Origin: Ceratobasidium sp. AG-K
Taxonomy: Eukaryota > Basidiomycota > Agaricomycetes > Cantharellales > Ceratobasidiaceae
Direction: 5' to 3'
DNA: 64,000 bases
NCBI GenBank assembly: GCA_037039685.1
Contig: JAWNGF010000001.1
Span: forward strand, 5,270,001 to 5,334,000
Both the position numbers and the translations under genes were made by a program. Shown here in pieces: positions 34,122-46,779 of the stretch (positions are counted from its first letter, which is position 1; each line of letters starts with the position of its first letter). Below the pieces are notes generated by a model. It had not been told where the DNA came from. It was given only the letters and a program-made list of their open reading frames with translations, and did no database searches.

Positions 34122-34410
34122 CGAGGGCGGTGGTGGCGGGAGATGGAGGAGCTTGGTCTAGAACGGGTAACCTTTCGATCATCATAGTCACAAACAAACC
34201 CCGACGTGATTGGTCACATGCAGACCTGCCATAAACGAGCTTGTTGGGTAGTATGTAAGGGAGTTTATTGTTGTGAACTTACACACGTCATGTTCTAGTA
34301 ACTCCTAGAATGGCAAGGCTACCCCTAAGTAGGGGTCGAAATTAGACTTTGTAAGCGCCCGATTACAGATCTGACCACTGCGTAAGCCTCATTCGACCAC
34401 CACCACCTCG

Positions 34411-37400
34411 ATGCAATTCTCGTTCTCCGGACCAGGCAAAGTAAGAAACATCAATCTCGCTGGGTCGAGCTCGAGCCAGTCATCTGAAGCCCTCCTCCGC
34501 GAAGCCCGTGCCAAACGAGAGGCGCGAGAGGCCGAACAGCGACGGCACACAAGTGCAACTCAGATTGCAGCATGGTGGCGCTCAGTACAAGCAACACAGG
34601 CCGTGCGCCAGCAATATGCTGATATATTCGACACTGGCCCCAGTGGACTCTCCCCAATCGAGTGGACACGGTGCTTGCTAGTGTGTGGGACCAAGGGCAA
34701 GCAAGGGGAGGCGCGCTTGGCCAAGTGGTCAGCAACGTTTGTGGCAGATGGGAGTGGTAAGTTTGCTCTGTTGAAATCGTTGGGCAGTTGGTTTACCACT
34801 AGGCAGCCCTATACGCACCGTTCTCGACTCGAGATGCGACTCGATGGCTCGACCTGTTATGTAGAATGTCTGTGCGATTGTTAAAGACCGTTTCCTCGTC
34901 AACCCAGTCTACTAGCACCCTTGACCATCTGACCATATTACAAAACCTGCTAATTCCCGAACGAATGCCGAAGGCTCTTACTCCTGCAACCACTCAAGAT
35001 ATCGCCCGCAGTATGGTTACCACGCTTATACCTGCCAAAGCATGCATGTATCCCTACTTGAACCATGCAATCCTTGCTATAGTAGGTTGAATCATCTCTG
35101 TGGTTCATGGGTTGTCTCTAACTGGTCTGCGCTCTAGGACCCCAAAGCCAAAACATCGCCGGTCCTCCCACCACTTATTGACCTCGCATTGGCTCCCCTT
35201 TCTCTCCTCTCGGCCATGGGCGATGACAACGGGATTGTATATCAAGAAGTTCTCGAACGATTCGTCGCCTCTATTCTCGCTATTCCATCCCTACCTTATC
35301 GCCTTCCCCTTTCGGCCGTCACACGCATCTCCAGCCGCTTCCCATTCACCCATTTAGGTCGCATCGATCTCTACTCTCTCGTCCGCAAACTCGAGTCGTC
35401 TGACACCACTGGAGGGAGCGCTGAAGAAGCCAAGGTGGAGCTCGCGGCGAACCTGTTTACGTTCCTTCCCACCAAAGTTCTATCTCGTTTCAAGGAGAAG
35501 GAGCGGCGAGACTACTTGAACATCCTTGCTGCCGTATTCGACACACTGCCGGCCGGTGTGCTCGATCCACGCAAAACCACCTCGGCCGGGAACATAGTTG
35601 CACCCATCGAAGGCGACTCGGACTCGGATACCGACGTTGAAATGGTTCTGGCAACGTCAAGCGCTGCACCCCAGCCACCCGCTCAACTCATACTCGGGCC
35701 ACGCACAAGGAAGCGTCTCGAACAACTCACTGAATCGGGATACATCAATTCGTTGCTTGGGTCTGACACAGACCCAGCAGTGTGTCGGTTTTTCTTACGC
35801 CTGTGGTCGGCCTGGCCATCGAGAAAGGATGCGACAATCGCTGCACTCTTGTCGATGCCTGCTGGTGCGGGTGCTGCCACAGGTGGTGGAGCGTATGGAA
35901 TGGTCAAGGCGATTTGGAGAAGCCAGATTCGGCCTGCGATTGGCATATTGGGTGATGGTGCCGGGGAGGGCTCTAAAGCCATCGAGGTATTGGTTGGTAA
36001 GTCACCACATGTATATCGCTGGAAGCAATGCTAACACGCTACCTAGACGAGTCAACCGAAGTGCTCTGGCCGCCCCTCGTCTTCCTCTCAGTCCTCTATA
36101 CCCACATGCTCCGTACCATGTCCGATGATGAATTCTTTTCTGTTCAAGGCGGACAAACGGCACAAACCCAGAGTGCACAGAACCCGCTTTCGACATCCGA
36201 GGTTGCGCATTTGGGTCGTTCCTTGCTGGGCGTGGTGTTTAGACTGTACCTGCACGAGGCCGTGATCAGCACTCGCCGGATACCTGGGCTGGGCAGTCTC
36301 ACGTTTGGAGTAATGAGAGAGTGGGGAACAGAATTACTCCAAAGCATATGTCTGCGAGAGTAAGTCTCAACCAATACCACCTTGAAAATCTCCTAACTTC
36401 CATTCCTTACAGCTCTCGACGACGGTTCACTCCCGAGGGACACTGGCTCATGGTCGACGCCAGCGACGCACAGCAAATATGTGCCGCTGCCCTCCTCGAA
36501 GATGACGAATCTGACCCCGACCTCGGCACCATTATCTCTTCTCGCGTGACCCGCGCGCATCTCTCTTCGCTCTCTCCACGCTCCAAAATCCTCACCCACA
36601 TCCCATTCTCCATTCCATTTGACGTCCGTGTGCAGGTCTTTAGACAATATGTGCGCAACGATTGGCAGCATGTTGTACAGCGCGCACGAAATGGAGAGAT
36701 GGAGATGTATACACGCAGACGTGCGAATGCTGTTGTAAGGCGTGGCCGAGTGGCCGAGGATGGGTTCAAGGCGCTGAGCGGAATGAGGGCAGATTTGAAA
36801 CTGCCTGTTTCGATTACGTTTATCGACCAGTGGGGAAACGAAGAGTGAGATGGTTTGTACCCCTCCGCGAGAGCCAAGCTGACAGATTCGCAGAGCGGGT
36901 ATCGATGGAGGAGGTGTGTTCAAGGAGTTTTTGACTTCGTAAGCTACTTATTCATGACACCTATTCTGGTTCACTAACGGGTACGATAGGCTGGCCAAGG
37001 AAGTGTTCGACTCGGATCGAGGCTTGTGGCTAGTCAACAAGCAACAAGAATTATACCCCAATCCTTCTCCCTATGCCAAGGAGGGTGAGTGCATTTCTCG
37101 AGTCTGGAATTGTTAAGTTGTACTAAGTCGCGCCGATAGCCACCCAACTTGAGTGGTTCCGGTTCGTGGGGCGTGTATTAGGTAAAGCGCTCTATGAGGG
37201 TATCCTAGTCGACATTGCATTTGCGCCGTTCTTCTTAGCCAAGGTATACAGCACGCTATCCCCATTGAATACTTACGCTAATTGAAATATCAGATGCTCG
37301 GTCGACAGAGCTACGTCAATGACTTGGCCTCGCTCGACCCAGAGCTCTACCAGGGCTTGATGTTTCTCAAGAATTACAAGGGCAACCCTGAGGAGCTATC

Positions 37401-38270
37401 ACTGAATTTTACAGTCACGGATGAATGTACGTGACTTCATATGACGTGCTATCCTGTGCTTACATTGCTTGTAGACTTCGGTGAGGTGGTCGTAACCGAT
37501 CTTGCACCCAACGGCTCGGACAAGCCCGTGACTGCCGAAAACCGTTATTTATACATCCTTATGATGGCACACTATCGCCTCAAGACCCAGATTCGTAGGC
37601 AGACGGACGCGTTTATGGAGGGATTGGCCGACATTATTGACCCCAAGTGGCTCCGGTACGTTTGACCCTAAATCAATCTCCGAGTGCGGGCACTCAAAAA
37701 CGATGATAGTATGTTCAATCAACAAGAGCTCCAAATGCTCATTGGTGGGACGCCCGACCCAATCGACCTGGATGACCTGCGCGCGAACTGCGTATATGGA
37801 GGGCTGTACGATGAATCGCACGAGGTGATTCAAATGTTCTGGAAGGTTTGTCGGTGTTCTCGCCCAGCCGCAAACCTCACTGAGTAGGCTTTGATTAGGT
37901 GGTGCAGAGCTTGAACCAGGACGAGCGACGGGCATTGTTGCGGTTTGTGACAAGTTGTAGTCGGCCGCCACTCTTGTGAGTTTACATCAACCTCCAGTTT
38001 ATACTTATGTACTGATGTACTTTTGTACAGGGGGTTCCGGGAGCTTAATCCCCGATTTGCGATTCGAGATGCTACCTCTGACGACCAACGTCTCCCTACA
38101 TCCAGCACGTGCGTTAACCTCCTCAAGGTATGTTCCATCCCGTTCAGTGTTGCCGAGTAATCGATGATGATCATACTGTACTTCAGCTTCCTCGATACTC
38201 TTCCGAATACATAATGCGTCAGAAGATCCTGCAGGCCATATCTTCAGGTGCCGGCTTTGACTTGTCGTAG
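34411..38270 (+). CDS. HUL5: HECT E3 ubiquitin ligase, Hul5/UBE3C type
   Basis: Proteasome-associated ligase that extends ubiquitin chains on misfolded proteins. ATG 34411: [18 protein letters not shown], a charged helix ([17 protein letters not shown]) and an IQ-like motif ([17 protein letters not shown]), the usual N-terminus of UBE3C. A long helical region follows (35190-36850). The HECT domain starts near [20 protein letters not shown] (36900-37020), with [43 protein letters not shown]-like segments and FGVRELNPRF-equivalent [20 protein letters not shown]. The catalytic cysteine lies in [14 protein letters not shown]. Ends [20 protein letters not shown] 38268-38270. About ten introns. Confidence 0.92.
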
Positions 38271-38441
38271 ATCGAATTCATTTTTTGTACTCCCCGCGCT
38301 TTGTAGTTTTAGTTCGTCGCAATGCATAAGCTATATACACTAATTGTACATCTAACGACCAGACGCATACATGGGATTCCGTCCGGATAATCAAAGCCCA
38401 AGTCCAACGTCTTGGTACATCATATGAAACGACACCGATCG

Positions 38442-39180
38442 CTACATGAACAAGACATTCTCAACTGCACGGGAAACCACGCCCGATAGACCGCGCCTCC
38501 GCCTGTGGCGGCGACGTGCAAGACTGATCAAAAGGGTGACATACAACATCTCTCCCACTCCAATGCAGTCAACAGGGTTCATTTCGAGAACATGACCCCG
38601 AGGAGTAAACTGTGTCTCTGTCGCAATGTGCTCCGTCCTATCGGGGCCATACAACTTCGCATCGCGAAGCAAAGAGGAAAGATAGGGGTCAGGCGCTTAT
38701 TTCCTCAGTCTATGCTGATGAATTCTAACTCACCTTACGCATGTTTCGTAGCTCGAGCTTCCATTCGTACGGTCTATCGTCTGACCCTGTAAAGTTTTCA
38801 ACGCTGTGGAGCGTCGACTCTGTCAGACTCTAGGACACCGAGTAGACCAGACACGGTTACTCACCAGTCCCCCCTTGTGGGCCGAGCGGCTTTCCATGCA
38901 TGGTCAAGACGCATCCACGAATCTCCTCCCTGATTCGGGGTCATATACGCTGCATTCTCTAACTTTACCATGTCTCTTTGGGCTCCACCCATGACACGCA
39001 GGCCAGCACAGCATCGTCCTTGCTACGAACGACTTCTTGCGTGCATCCTCTTCTCCCTGGGCCAGGTTTAACGCCTGTTCGCAAGACATACAAGTCCTGA
39101 TTTTGGTTCGGGAGCGCGAGCCCAATATCCCCGTTCGGTCGTTCGTGAATTACAAGACACGAAGGTCCCATCGACATGTT
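38442..39180 (-). CDS. DUF6593-like protein
   Basis: Small fungal protein of unknown function. ATG at about 39180 (MSMGPSCLVIHERPNGDIGL). Four or five exons join in frame: LALPNQNQDLYVLRTG; AVLACVSWVEPKETW continued across an intron into EEIRGCVLTMHGKPLGPQGG; then GSDDRPYEWKLELRNMRK; and the last exon PDPYLSSLLRDAKLYGPDRT, ending GVGEMLYVTLLISLARRRHR and VENVLFM, stop TAG 38442-38444. An R.Y.WK strand followed by a final hydrophobic strand and an Arg-rich tail is the pattern I associate with DUF6593, which is abundant in agaricomycetes. It is tail to tail with HUL5 (171 bp). Confidence 0.6.
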
Positions 39181-39487
39181 TTGTGGCGGGTTGAGAGGAT
39201 CAGAGACTGAGCCAGTGTACCCTTGTAGTGCAGGACACACTCGTGGAGCAGGGGGATGGGGGGCAGGACTCCGCGCGGGTGCAGTGCGTGATACTCTTAT
39301 ATCACGTATTGTTCCTGGCGTCCACGAGAGGGGCTGGGTCCATGATCGGGCGCTCACACCATATCAAGAAGTTGCCTCATATGGAGTGGTTTTAACAGTA
39401 CGAATTCAGCACAATCAATTCTTACAAAAAGTTTAAACTATTTAGAGACCATTCATCTTGGCAGCGTGAGGATGATGCAAGCACTGC

Positions 39488-41644
39488 CTACTTTTGCACG
39501 CTGAGTTCACGCAGCAGAACATCGCGTCCTTTGGCGGAACGGCCACGCCCACTCCGTTCGTGCTTGAAGTGATTCGAGATCAAGAACGCCACATCTGAGA
39601 ATAGACTAAATAAGCATCGAGACCATCTTTACCGCGCATATACTCACCCAAGCTCTGTTCAAAGTTGAGTCGGGGGTCGCAGAATGTTTGATACCGCAGG
39701 GAAAGTTCTGATTCCTTGAGTTCCATGCTACCGCCAAGACATTCAGTCACGCTGTAACCCTCTTCGTTGAGTTCCCCTGTGAATTCAAGGGAAACGCCCC
39801 CAAGACGTGAGGGAGGGTTGTGCGAAGAGTGGATCTGAATGCAGGAAGTAATCTCTGAGATGATTGTGCTAAAATGGCGAGTCTTGTGGCCGGTCGACGA
39901 AGTCAAGGTGCTGAGATCAGAGCCAAGTTCAGCATAGTCTCTGAAACCTGATTCAGCACTCACTTTCCATGCATAGGGTCGCATATCCAAATGACAGGGT
40001 GGCCAGAGGCCTGCACGCTAGAAATATGACCGGGCAGGAACTGTTCGATCTGTAATTACTGTTAGTACAATCAGATATTAGGTGGAAAACAAACCCACCT
40101 TTGAAGCCCCGTAACGTGTGATCAAGGTGACCTTGCCATCTTCGCGGTCAGGGTTAACAACTGTATAAACTTAGCATCAGCAACCCCATTAGCCATAGTA
40201 GGGTACAGAACATACTATCCAAGAGCCGCACGAGCTCTTCGTCCTTCATTGTCGGACCAACCTTGATTCCGATCGGATTGCGGATACCACGAAAGTATTC
40301 AACATGTGCTCCATCCAACTGTCGAGTCCGATCACCAATCCACAGGAAGTGTGCTGACGTGTTATAAGGAGCGAAATTGGGGTTGGAAGAGGTGCCTGTA
40401 AGATGTTTTGCAGATGTGAAGGTCGGGGATGCCGGACTGTCCGTAGCGGCGCGAAGATTGGGCGGCAAAGGCAAGATACGTGTCATGGCTTCCTCGTATT
40501 CGAGCATCAGACCTTCATGGCTGGGATAAGTGGAATGTAAGCACTGCATTCAGGCAGACGGAATGCGCACGTTCAGCGCCCTGAGCGTCGGGGTAGTTAC
40601 TAACCTAGTATAGAAATCGACCTCGCCGAGAACACCACGTCCCCCGCCTGACTCGAAGCCGCCGGCTGCTTCATTTGCCCCAACTGTCCTGCAAAAGTCG
40701 AGAGCGTCGGACAGTCCTTCTGAGATTCGCTCAAATTCGTCCCTGCGGAGACTCAGAGTCCTGCACAATACAAACCCAAGAATACCCACCTGAGCGCTTG
40801 GCTACGAACGTGTCCCAAGGACCAGTCGCGAGGATGACTGAGTGAGGCAAAACCGCTCGTCAGGAGTGACCGGAGGTAGCACAGCGTGGCAGCCGAATGA
40901 AAGTAGGCGCGCTCTAGACGCTGCGGAGACGGCTTGCGATCGTTTGGTGATAGCCCGTTGACATTATCGCCCCTATTGATAGTCAGCGAGTCTGGCCACT
41001 ACGCCACACACGAGGGATCGACGTACCGAAAGCTGGGCACCTCTTTTGTGCATCGGCCGCCTTGTCCGTCGTCCATTTCCACCATTTCGGTTCCGCTCGA
41101 CCGAGGCTTGGCGTACTGCCCTGCGATACGCCCGATGCGCACCACAGGCAGACGCATACCCCAGATCATGATCAGCGAAAAAGACAGAATTAGACCCAGC
41201 TTGTGCCGGATGTTTTCCTGGCATTGTGTGAGTCAACATAGGTGGGTTGGCAGCGAGCGTACCTCGGTGCATGCTTCGAAGCTCTCGGCGCAGTCGCCAG
41301 CATGGAGCAAGAACGCCTGATTGTGCTGGACCAAAGTAAGCTGATGGCGGAGTCGCTCGATCTACAGACCATATCGGTTAGAGTTGGATGCGCTAGGATA
41401 TAAATACTCGCCTCGGGCGCGGAAACCAGAGGAGGCAATTTCTTGATCCTCGTCATGACTCTAAAAATTTAACTCAACACCGCGCGCTGGAAACATCCAA
41501 GAAACATACTCGTCCAACTCGGCTTTATTCTCATACTTGACATCCTAGGCATACACCTCGTCAACAGTCCACGCAAGCTCACACCCGACTCACCTGCGCA
41601 ACCGGCTTTTCTCTCCACGACGAAGGCGACCAGGTAGAGCTCAT
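39488..41644 (-). CDS. Class II 3-deoxy-7-phosphoheptulonate synthase (DAHP synthase)
   Basis: First enzyme of the shikimate pathway: phosphoenolpyruvate plus erythrose 4-phosphate gives DAHP. ATG 41642-41644: [17 protein letters not shown], a GTGAGT donor, then [12 protein letters not shown], the typical N-terminus of the plant/bacterial type II enzyme. Further exons give [16 protein letters not shown] (metal-binding Cys), [108 protein letters not shown], and [20 protein letters not shown]. The end is basic ([17 protein letters not shown]), stop TAG 39488-39490. Every active-site block is present. Length and order match class II; it is not the yeast Aro3/Aro4 type. Confidence 0.94.
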
Positions 41645-42168
41645 TGGACAAACGTGGGAACGAGATACAGGTGGCAGTAGGTGCTAGAAATGGCCAAGTC
41701 GGTGTTGTGCGAGATATATACGCGAAGGCTGGTGAGACAAGCGATCAGGACACAATTGGCGCTACTGCCCGCTCAATGGCTTTGGCCATCAACTAAATAG
41801 TCCCAGGCCGTCTATTGTTTGTGAAAATGCTTTAATCAGTATTAAGCCCAGTCGAGAATGCTAGCCGTTTTGGTGGTTAGGACAGGCACAATGGCTCAAG
41901 AGGTCGACAATAGCACAATAGCGCATACACTCAGCAGGCGGGTATTCGGCTGGTACATGTAGAGACTAGAGCACGTATGCACAAGGTCATCAGTAAATTT
42001 TATATTATCCAAAAAGGCATATGGGGGTACATTCCGGGCGGGATATCGGTTAGCCATGTAAAGCTCAAGAAAGTGATGCGGTAGGACAACAAACAGGTAT
42101 TATGAGACAAAAAAAAGCCAACATTACACGGGTCATGTCATAAATCAAGTCATAAATCCTTGGTATAA
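41645..42168. other. Intergenic region with no supported gene
   Basis: About 520 bp upstream of the DAHP synthase start and downstream of the methyltransferase stop. No ORF longer than about 60 codons and no recognised element. The stretch 41990-42160 is AT-rich, with a short repeated CATAAATC near 42138-42158, consistent with a 3' flank. Confidence 0.45.
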
Positions 42169-45100
42169 TCACTCGAGTGCTTTCCAAGCGACAAACGCCC
42201 GGAAACAGCGCATCATGGTCGGCGGTCGGTTCGCGCTCTCGGGGTCGCGTTCCAATGCCCTCGCATAGTTTTCGTCAAACACGCGTTGGTCCCCGGTGCG
42301 TTGAATGTCCGACTCGGGCGGGCCCCAGCCGAGTTTACTACGCAACGACGCACCGAGTCCCAGTCGATCTTGCATATCCCTGCGCACGATGAGCACGGCA
42401 CCCCCCACAAACAAATAAAAACTTACGTCTGGTACTGCCTGAGCATCGCATCGTACTCACGTCGATCGAACCCGGGATCCCGCTCCTTCAAGTACTCCCA
42501 CATGGCCTCTTTGCACCCAACCACCTCGGCCACGACGCTGCCCATATGCGCCGGCAGCCAGCCCAGGTCAAGCTGAAACTGACCGACAGGCATCATCCGA
42601 GCCATCGTTCCCATCCGGGACACGTCAAACGTCACATAGCGCGCGACTTCGTCGTCCCCGGGTTGAGGATCAAACCACCCTTCGTCGAGCACCCGTCCGA
42701 GTTCTTTTGCCCGTATACGTACAAGCTGCTTGATGGTCGAGTCTCCACTCGCACGCGAGACTTCGGCGACACCGACCTTGCGCGAGAGCGGGGGACCTTC
42801 CCGGGGCCGAGGGGGCATGCACATGTTGACGGGCGGAGAGGAGATCATGCCCGTCATGTGTTCTTGGATCATGCGGGGGATGAGACTGAGCGGTTTAAGG
42901 TTGATCCAGCGCGCGTGGTGCATCGAGACGTAGAGCTCCTCGAGCCGGGTGTGTACGCGAGGGTCATAGTACGAGTAGTCGGTCGCCTGGCCCGACTTGG
43001 TCCCGCCCACAGAGTCGCCCGACCCGCGCGAGTCTCGGGTGCCAGGAGAAAAGTCTGGAGGGTGAGTGCTCACCGCCGAACCAGGAACAACGAGCGTTCG
43101 ATGGTTCGTCGGTGAGCGCGAGATGAGCGGGTCAAACGACCCATTCAGACTCGCACTACTCGTACTCGACACGCTCGGCACGACATTCCGACCCTCGACC
43201 GGAGACTCGATCGCAGAGGAGAACGAGGTCGAAGGCGAGCGTCGATACTGATCAGGCGGTCGGACAGACGGAAGGGATGTGGAGGAAAGATAAGGTGGGG
43301 TCGGCAACGTGCGCGCAGAAGATGGTGTAGGGTATACAGCCTGTGCATTAGGCTTGTTGGATGTTTCGCTGGGGAATATGATGTCTTCCTCGATATGCTA
43401 CCAGGGCGGTCAGACGGACAAAAAAGGCAAGTCGCGCAGCGCATACCTCGAACGCGGCACCCGGCTTCATAACCCGAACGATTTCCTGCAAATCTCACAT
43501 GAGCGCCAGTCGCACGAACCCATTCCTAGACTTGCCTCGTACAGGCCGTCCCACTTTGATTCAGGCACTCCACGGGCGATTCTTCGACACCGCCTACAAG
43601 CGCATCAGCCAAGGCATCGCCAGACCGTAAAGCGCAACTTACACCATATCAAATTGAGCATCATCGAAAGGAAGCCGCTCCAAGCTATCACACGCGGTCA
43701 GTCAGGAGGCCAGAATGCATTCGCGCTACGCACAAGTTGCCATGCACCCATTCAATCCGCTCGCGCAGCCGAAGGTCCGCATGGCTGCTTCCATTTATCG
43801 ATACCCCAGACTTGCTCGTCACACGTTCAAGGCTCGGTTGAATCGGCACGAGATCGAAACCTGGGCGAGTGAGAACATAAAACACGTGGGGGTAAATGCG
43901 CTTACCAACAAATTCTGTCTCGGTCCATTCGCGCGCGGCTTGGAGGATCCAGTGACCGGTACCGCAGCCTAGATCGAGCCTGGGAATGATTAACGCTAGC
44001 GAGGGGAATCAAAAGGGCAGGTGCTTACACTTTTGCGGGGGGAACATCAAACTTGTGGTATGTGATGCTCGAGATTGTGTTCCGAGATAATTCAACGTCG
44101 AGGCTGTAGCTGTAAAATTTGTTAGCCATGTCCCCGCTCGGCCGCACGGACTTACTGGTCGAGTACTTTGGGCGAATATGAGACTGGATATGGAGCCTCC
44201 TGGACGGAAAAGGCATGGCACCGTTCTTTTTGTGGACCTTTGTAGGTGAAGTACTGGGAATGACGCTGGCGCTCCTCTCGCTCCCGAGCAGCCTCTCCTC
44301 TTCTCCGTCGATCGGCATCCTCTCGTGCTCGGGTACGATCCAATACTTCCGAATCGAGGATAGGAGCAGACGGCTTGGGCGTGCTGGACAAACCCTGGGA
44401 TCGATCGAGGCTAGTTTCTTTGGTGTGGGAATTGGACCTCGAGCCAGAGTGGCTGGCGCTGGCGGTCAAAGACGGAGTGGTGGGAACATCTGCATCGACG
44501 TCCGAGTCATCTGCCAGGGCACTTTCGCCCGACTTGGACCATGTGGACTGGACGCCGGGGGATACCGGGACGGGGGCCAGCGTCGATGCTCCTGCGGTTG
44601 CGAGGGGAAGGGGCGGTCGGGGACGCTCGTCGGCTTCACGCAGCAGGAGCGGGACGGATGGGCGGGTGAGCTCTGAGCTTGCCCGCACCCGCATCCCACG
44701 GCCTTTTGCCCTTATAGTCTCTCCATCGTCCCTGGTGTGCTGCAGCGAGTTCTTGCGGCCCATTTCACCTGCAGAGCCCGGGCGCCGGACGGACATGGCC
44801 CGCTGCATCACTCTGTCCGACCCACGTGCAGACGACGGCCGTTGGGTGGGCGCCGGTTCAGGCTCGTCTTTTCCACGCAGTCGAGAGAGCCGGAGTGCCG
44901 AGCGAGCTTTACGGGGATATGCGTCGCCAAAGGGAAGAGGGGGGGAGCGTGGCGAGCCTGTCGTATATGTACCGGCATCGTTGGGGCTGCCGGCCCGAGC
45001 TGGATCGAGCGGATGCGCGCTATCAGGACTTGTCACCCGCCGGCGAGTCGGAGCTAGCGGGGGCCCGGTCAACGGCAGCGTTTCAAACCCAGACTCTTCC

Positions 45101-45426
45101 ATCCCAGTCGGCGACTCGAGCACATTGGCTAACATCGTAGGGGGGCGGGGCGAACGCTGCGACTTGGACGATGCAAATGGGCCAAACGATAGCGACTGGA
45201 AGATCGACTCTCCAAACGACGCTGAGGAGGGGAGGGTATGTTGTGGGGGAGTGCTCTGCGACCGCGAGTTATTGCGTGCTAGCGACAGCAGCGTCGGCGT
45301 CGTCGGCTGTGGCAAGTTCGGAGGAGGCTGCGGTTGGCGTTCAACCGTCGACTGGCGACGCAATTTGGCGGGCGTTTGTTTGGTGGGCACCGGTCGAGAT
45401 GAAGGGGAAGGAGCAGACGCCGTCAT
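42169..45426 (-). CDS. SAM-dependent methyltransferase with long disordered regions
   Basis: ATG at 45424-45426 (MTASAPSPSSRPVPTKQTP). The first about 400 residues are Ser/Pro/Arg-rich and probably disordered, ending in a charged helix (DADRRRRGEAAREREERQRH). Then YSLDVELSRNTISSITYHKF, VLDLGCGTGHWILQAAREW (SAM motif I), TEFVGFDLVPIQPSLE, ERIEWVHGN, RLPFDDAQFDMV and VRVMKPGAAFEVIEEDIIFP. A second Ser/Pro-rich insert of about 120 residues follows, and then a conserved-looking C-terminal part: VHTRLEELYVSMHHARWINL, MIQEHMTGMISSP, GVAEVSRASGD, and LDLGWLPAHMGSVVAEVVGC. Stop TGA 42169-42171. The Rossmann core is clear; the substrate is unknown. A strong antisense open frame (44375-45508) is a composition shadow. 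Confidence 0.82.
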
Positions 45427-46779
45427 GTTAGCCGAACAGAACAATATCGCCCTGGCGGATGGCTGTTGCCGAATGAACAAACCCAGTCGAAACAGCAGAG
45501 AAAAGTAATCGCGAATGGAAGTCGTCGTTTCCAGGCAAATTTGCCTTTACTGATCCGGCGGGATGTGAGTCACCTATCAACCGTGGGCAGCGCCCCAGCG
45601 GCCGTTGCTGCTGCGCGTGACGTCTGTGGAGTGCGAGTAACTGCCGGTCAAGGTCAACTCGTTGTTGCGGTCGGATGCCAGAATACACATGACCTCCCAC
45701 GCAACGATCGGCGCACGTGGCCATCTTATCGACTTTACACATTTCCATGCCACCCGCAGATGCCACTCTCACATCGGTGGCGTCTGCGATGCATCGTGTT
45801 GCCAGCTGAACCTTGCCTCTCATTTAATATCGTTTTCTTCCATTTCGGTGTTCCGGGATCGCTGGATTTGTCTGCGAGACTTCCGACCCGATGCCTAGCG
45901 GTCACTTATTACATACATTTTACATACTGGTGCATGTAGGCTCGCTGTATCAAGGGCCATCATCACAGTCGAACGATACTTGCCTCCAACCAGCTCGCGC
46001 TAAATTTTACTAGGCCGATCTGACCGCTCAATGTTCTCGAAATTTGGCTGCGAAAACATCCTAGAGAACGACTACAGTGCTGAAACAAGTGGAGCACGTC
46101 TCGCCAGCAGATAGCGCGCACAAACTACAGTTTCACCGCAATCGATTGCGAGTGCTTTGTTCACCCACGTCTATTTCAGCCAAACATCCCGATACGGAGA
46201 GCAAAGACGTTAGCTCGGTCGCTTTCGACGAAATAGACATAGCGCAGGCACGGCACCGAACGTCGATCAACCATGAAGCGCCCAGCTAGGTTTGGCGGAA
46301 AGATCCAGCGGGACTTGTAGTAACGAGTCCCACTCAGATATCGCGACTAGTTGATCGAATGCGTAAATTTGTCTGCGTAATATTGTACTAATTGACCATG
46401 TCGGGCGCTCAATATGAAACACTGAAACGCATCGAGAAAATACTTGACCAAATCTTCTGGAGGATTGAGTTTGCATTGATTGAGCACTTGCCGCGATATT
46501 TGTGAATGTCATAGATACCAACTGAATTACGATTCGAAATCGGTCTTTTTTAAAGTTTTAATTGACAGAACCCAACTCTGCAATTCACTCGAGTATGTGC
46601 AGCCGCTCTCGAGGATGAAATACTCCGAGAACTCAATCATGGGCGCATAATATCGCATACATCCAGTACAAGAAAGTACAGCCCCATTAATAGGTTGTTG
46701 GGCGCTAAAATCCCTACCCACTATTGTTGGGGGGGGGGGGTTAGAGATTGGCACGGAGTGCTCAAAGATCGGGGTTGGG
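45427..46779. other. Gene-poor region upstream of the methyltransferase
   Basis: About 1.35 kb. Overlapping ORFs at 45428-45939 on both strands have no motif. The part 46000-46530 is balanced in composition with only 70-85 codon ORFs. Nothing that I can call a gene; it should contain the methyltransferase promoter. Confidence 0.4.
46729..46740 (+). repeat. Homopolymer G run of 12
   Basis: The sequence reads TATTGTT, then twelve G, then TTAGAG. It is by far the longest G run in the window. It lies in non-coding sequence and marks a place where assembled length could be unreliable. Confidence 0.9.

Noticed and set aside
44375..45508. A 377-codon plus-strand open frame
   Set aside because: It is exactly antisense to the Ser/Pro/Arg-rich N-terminus of the methyltransferase gene. 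GC-rich codons leave the opposite strand open. The minus strand has the start codon, splice sites and domain continuity.
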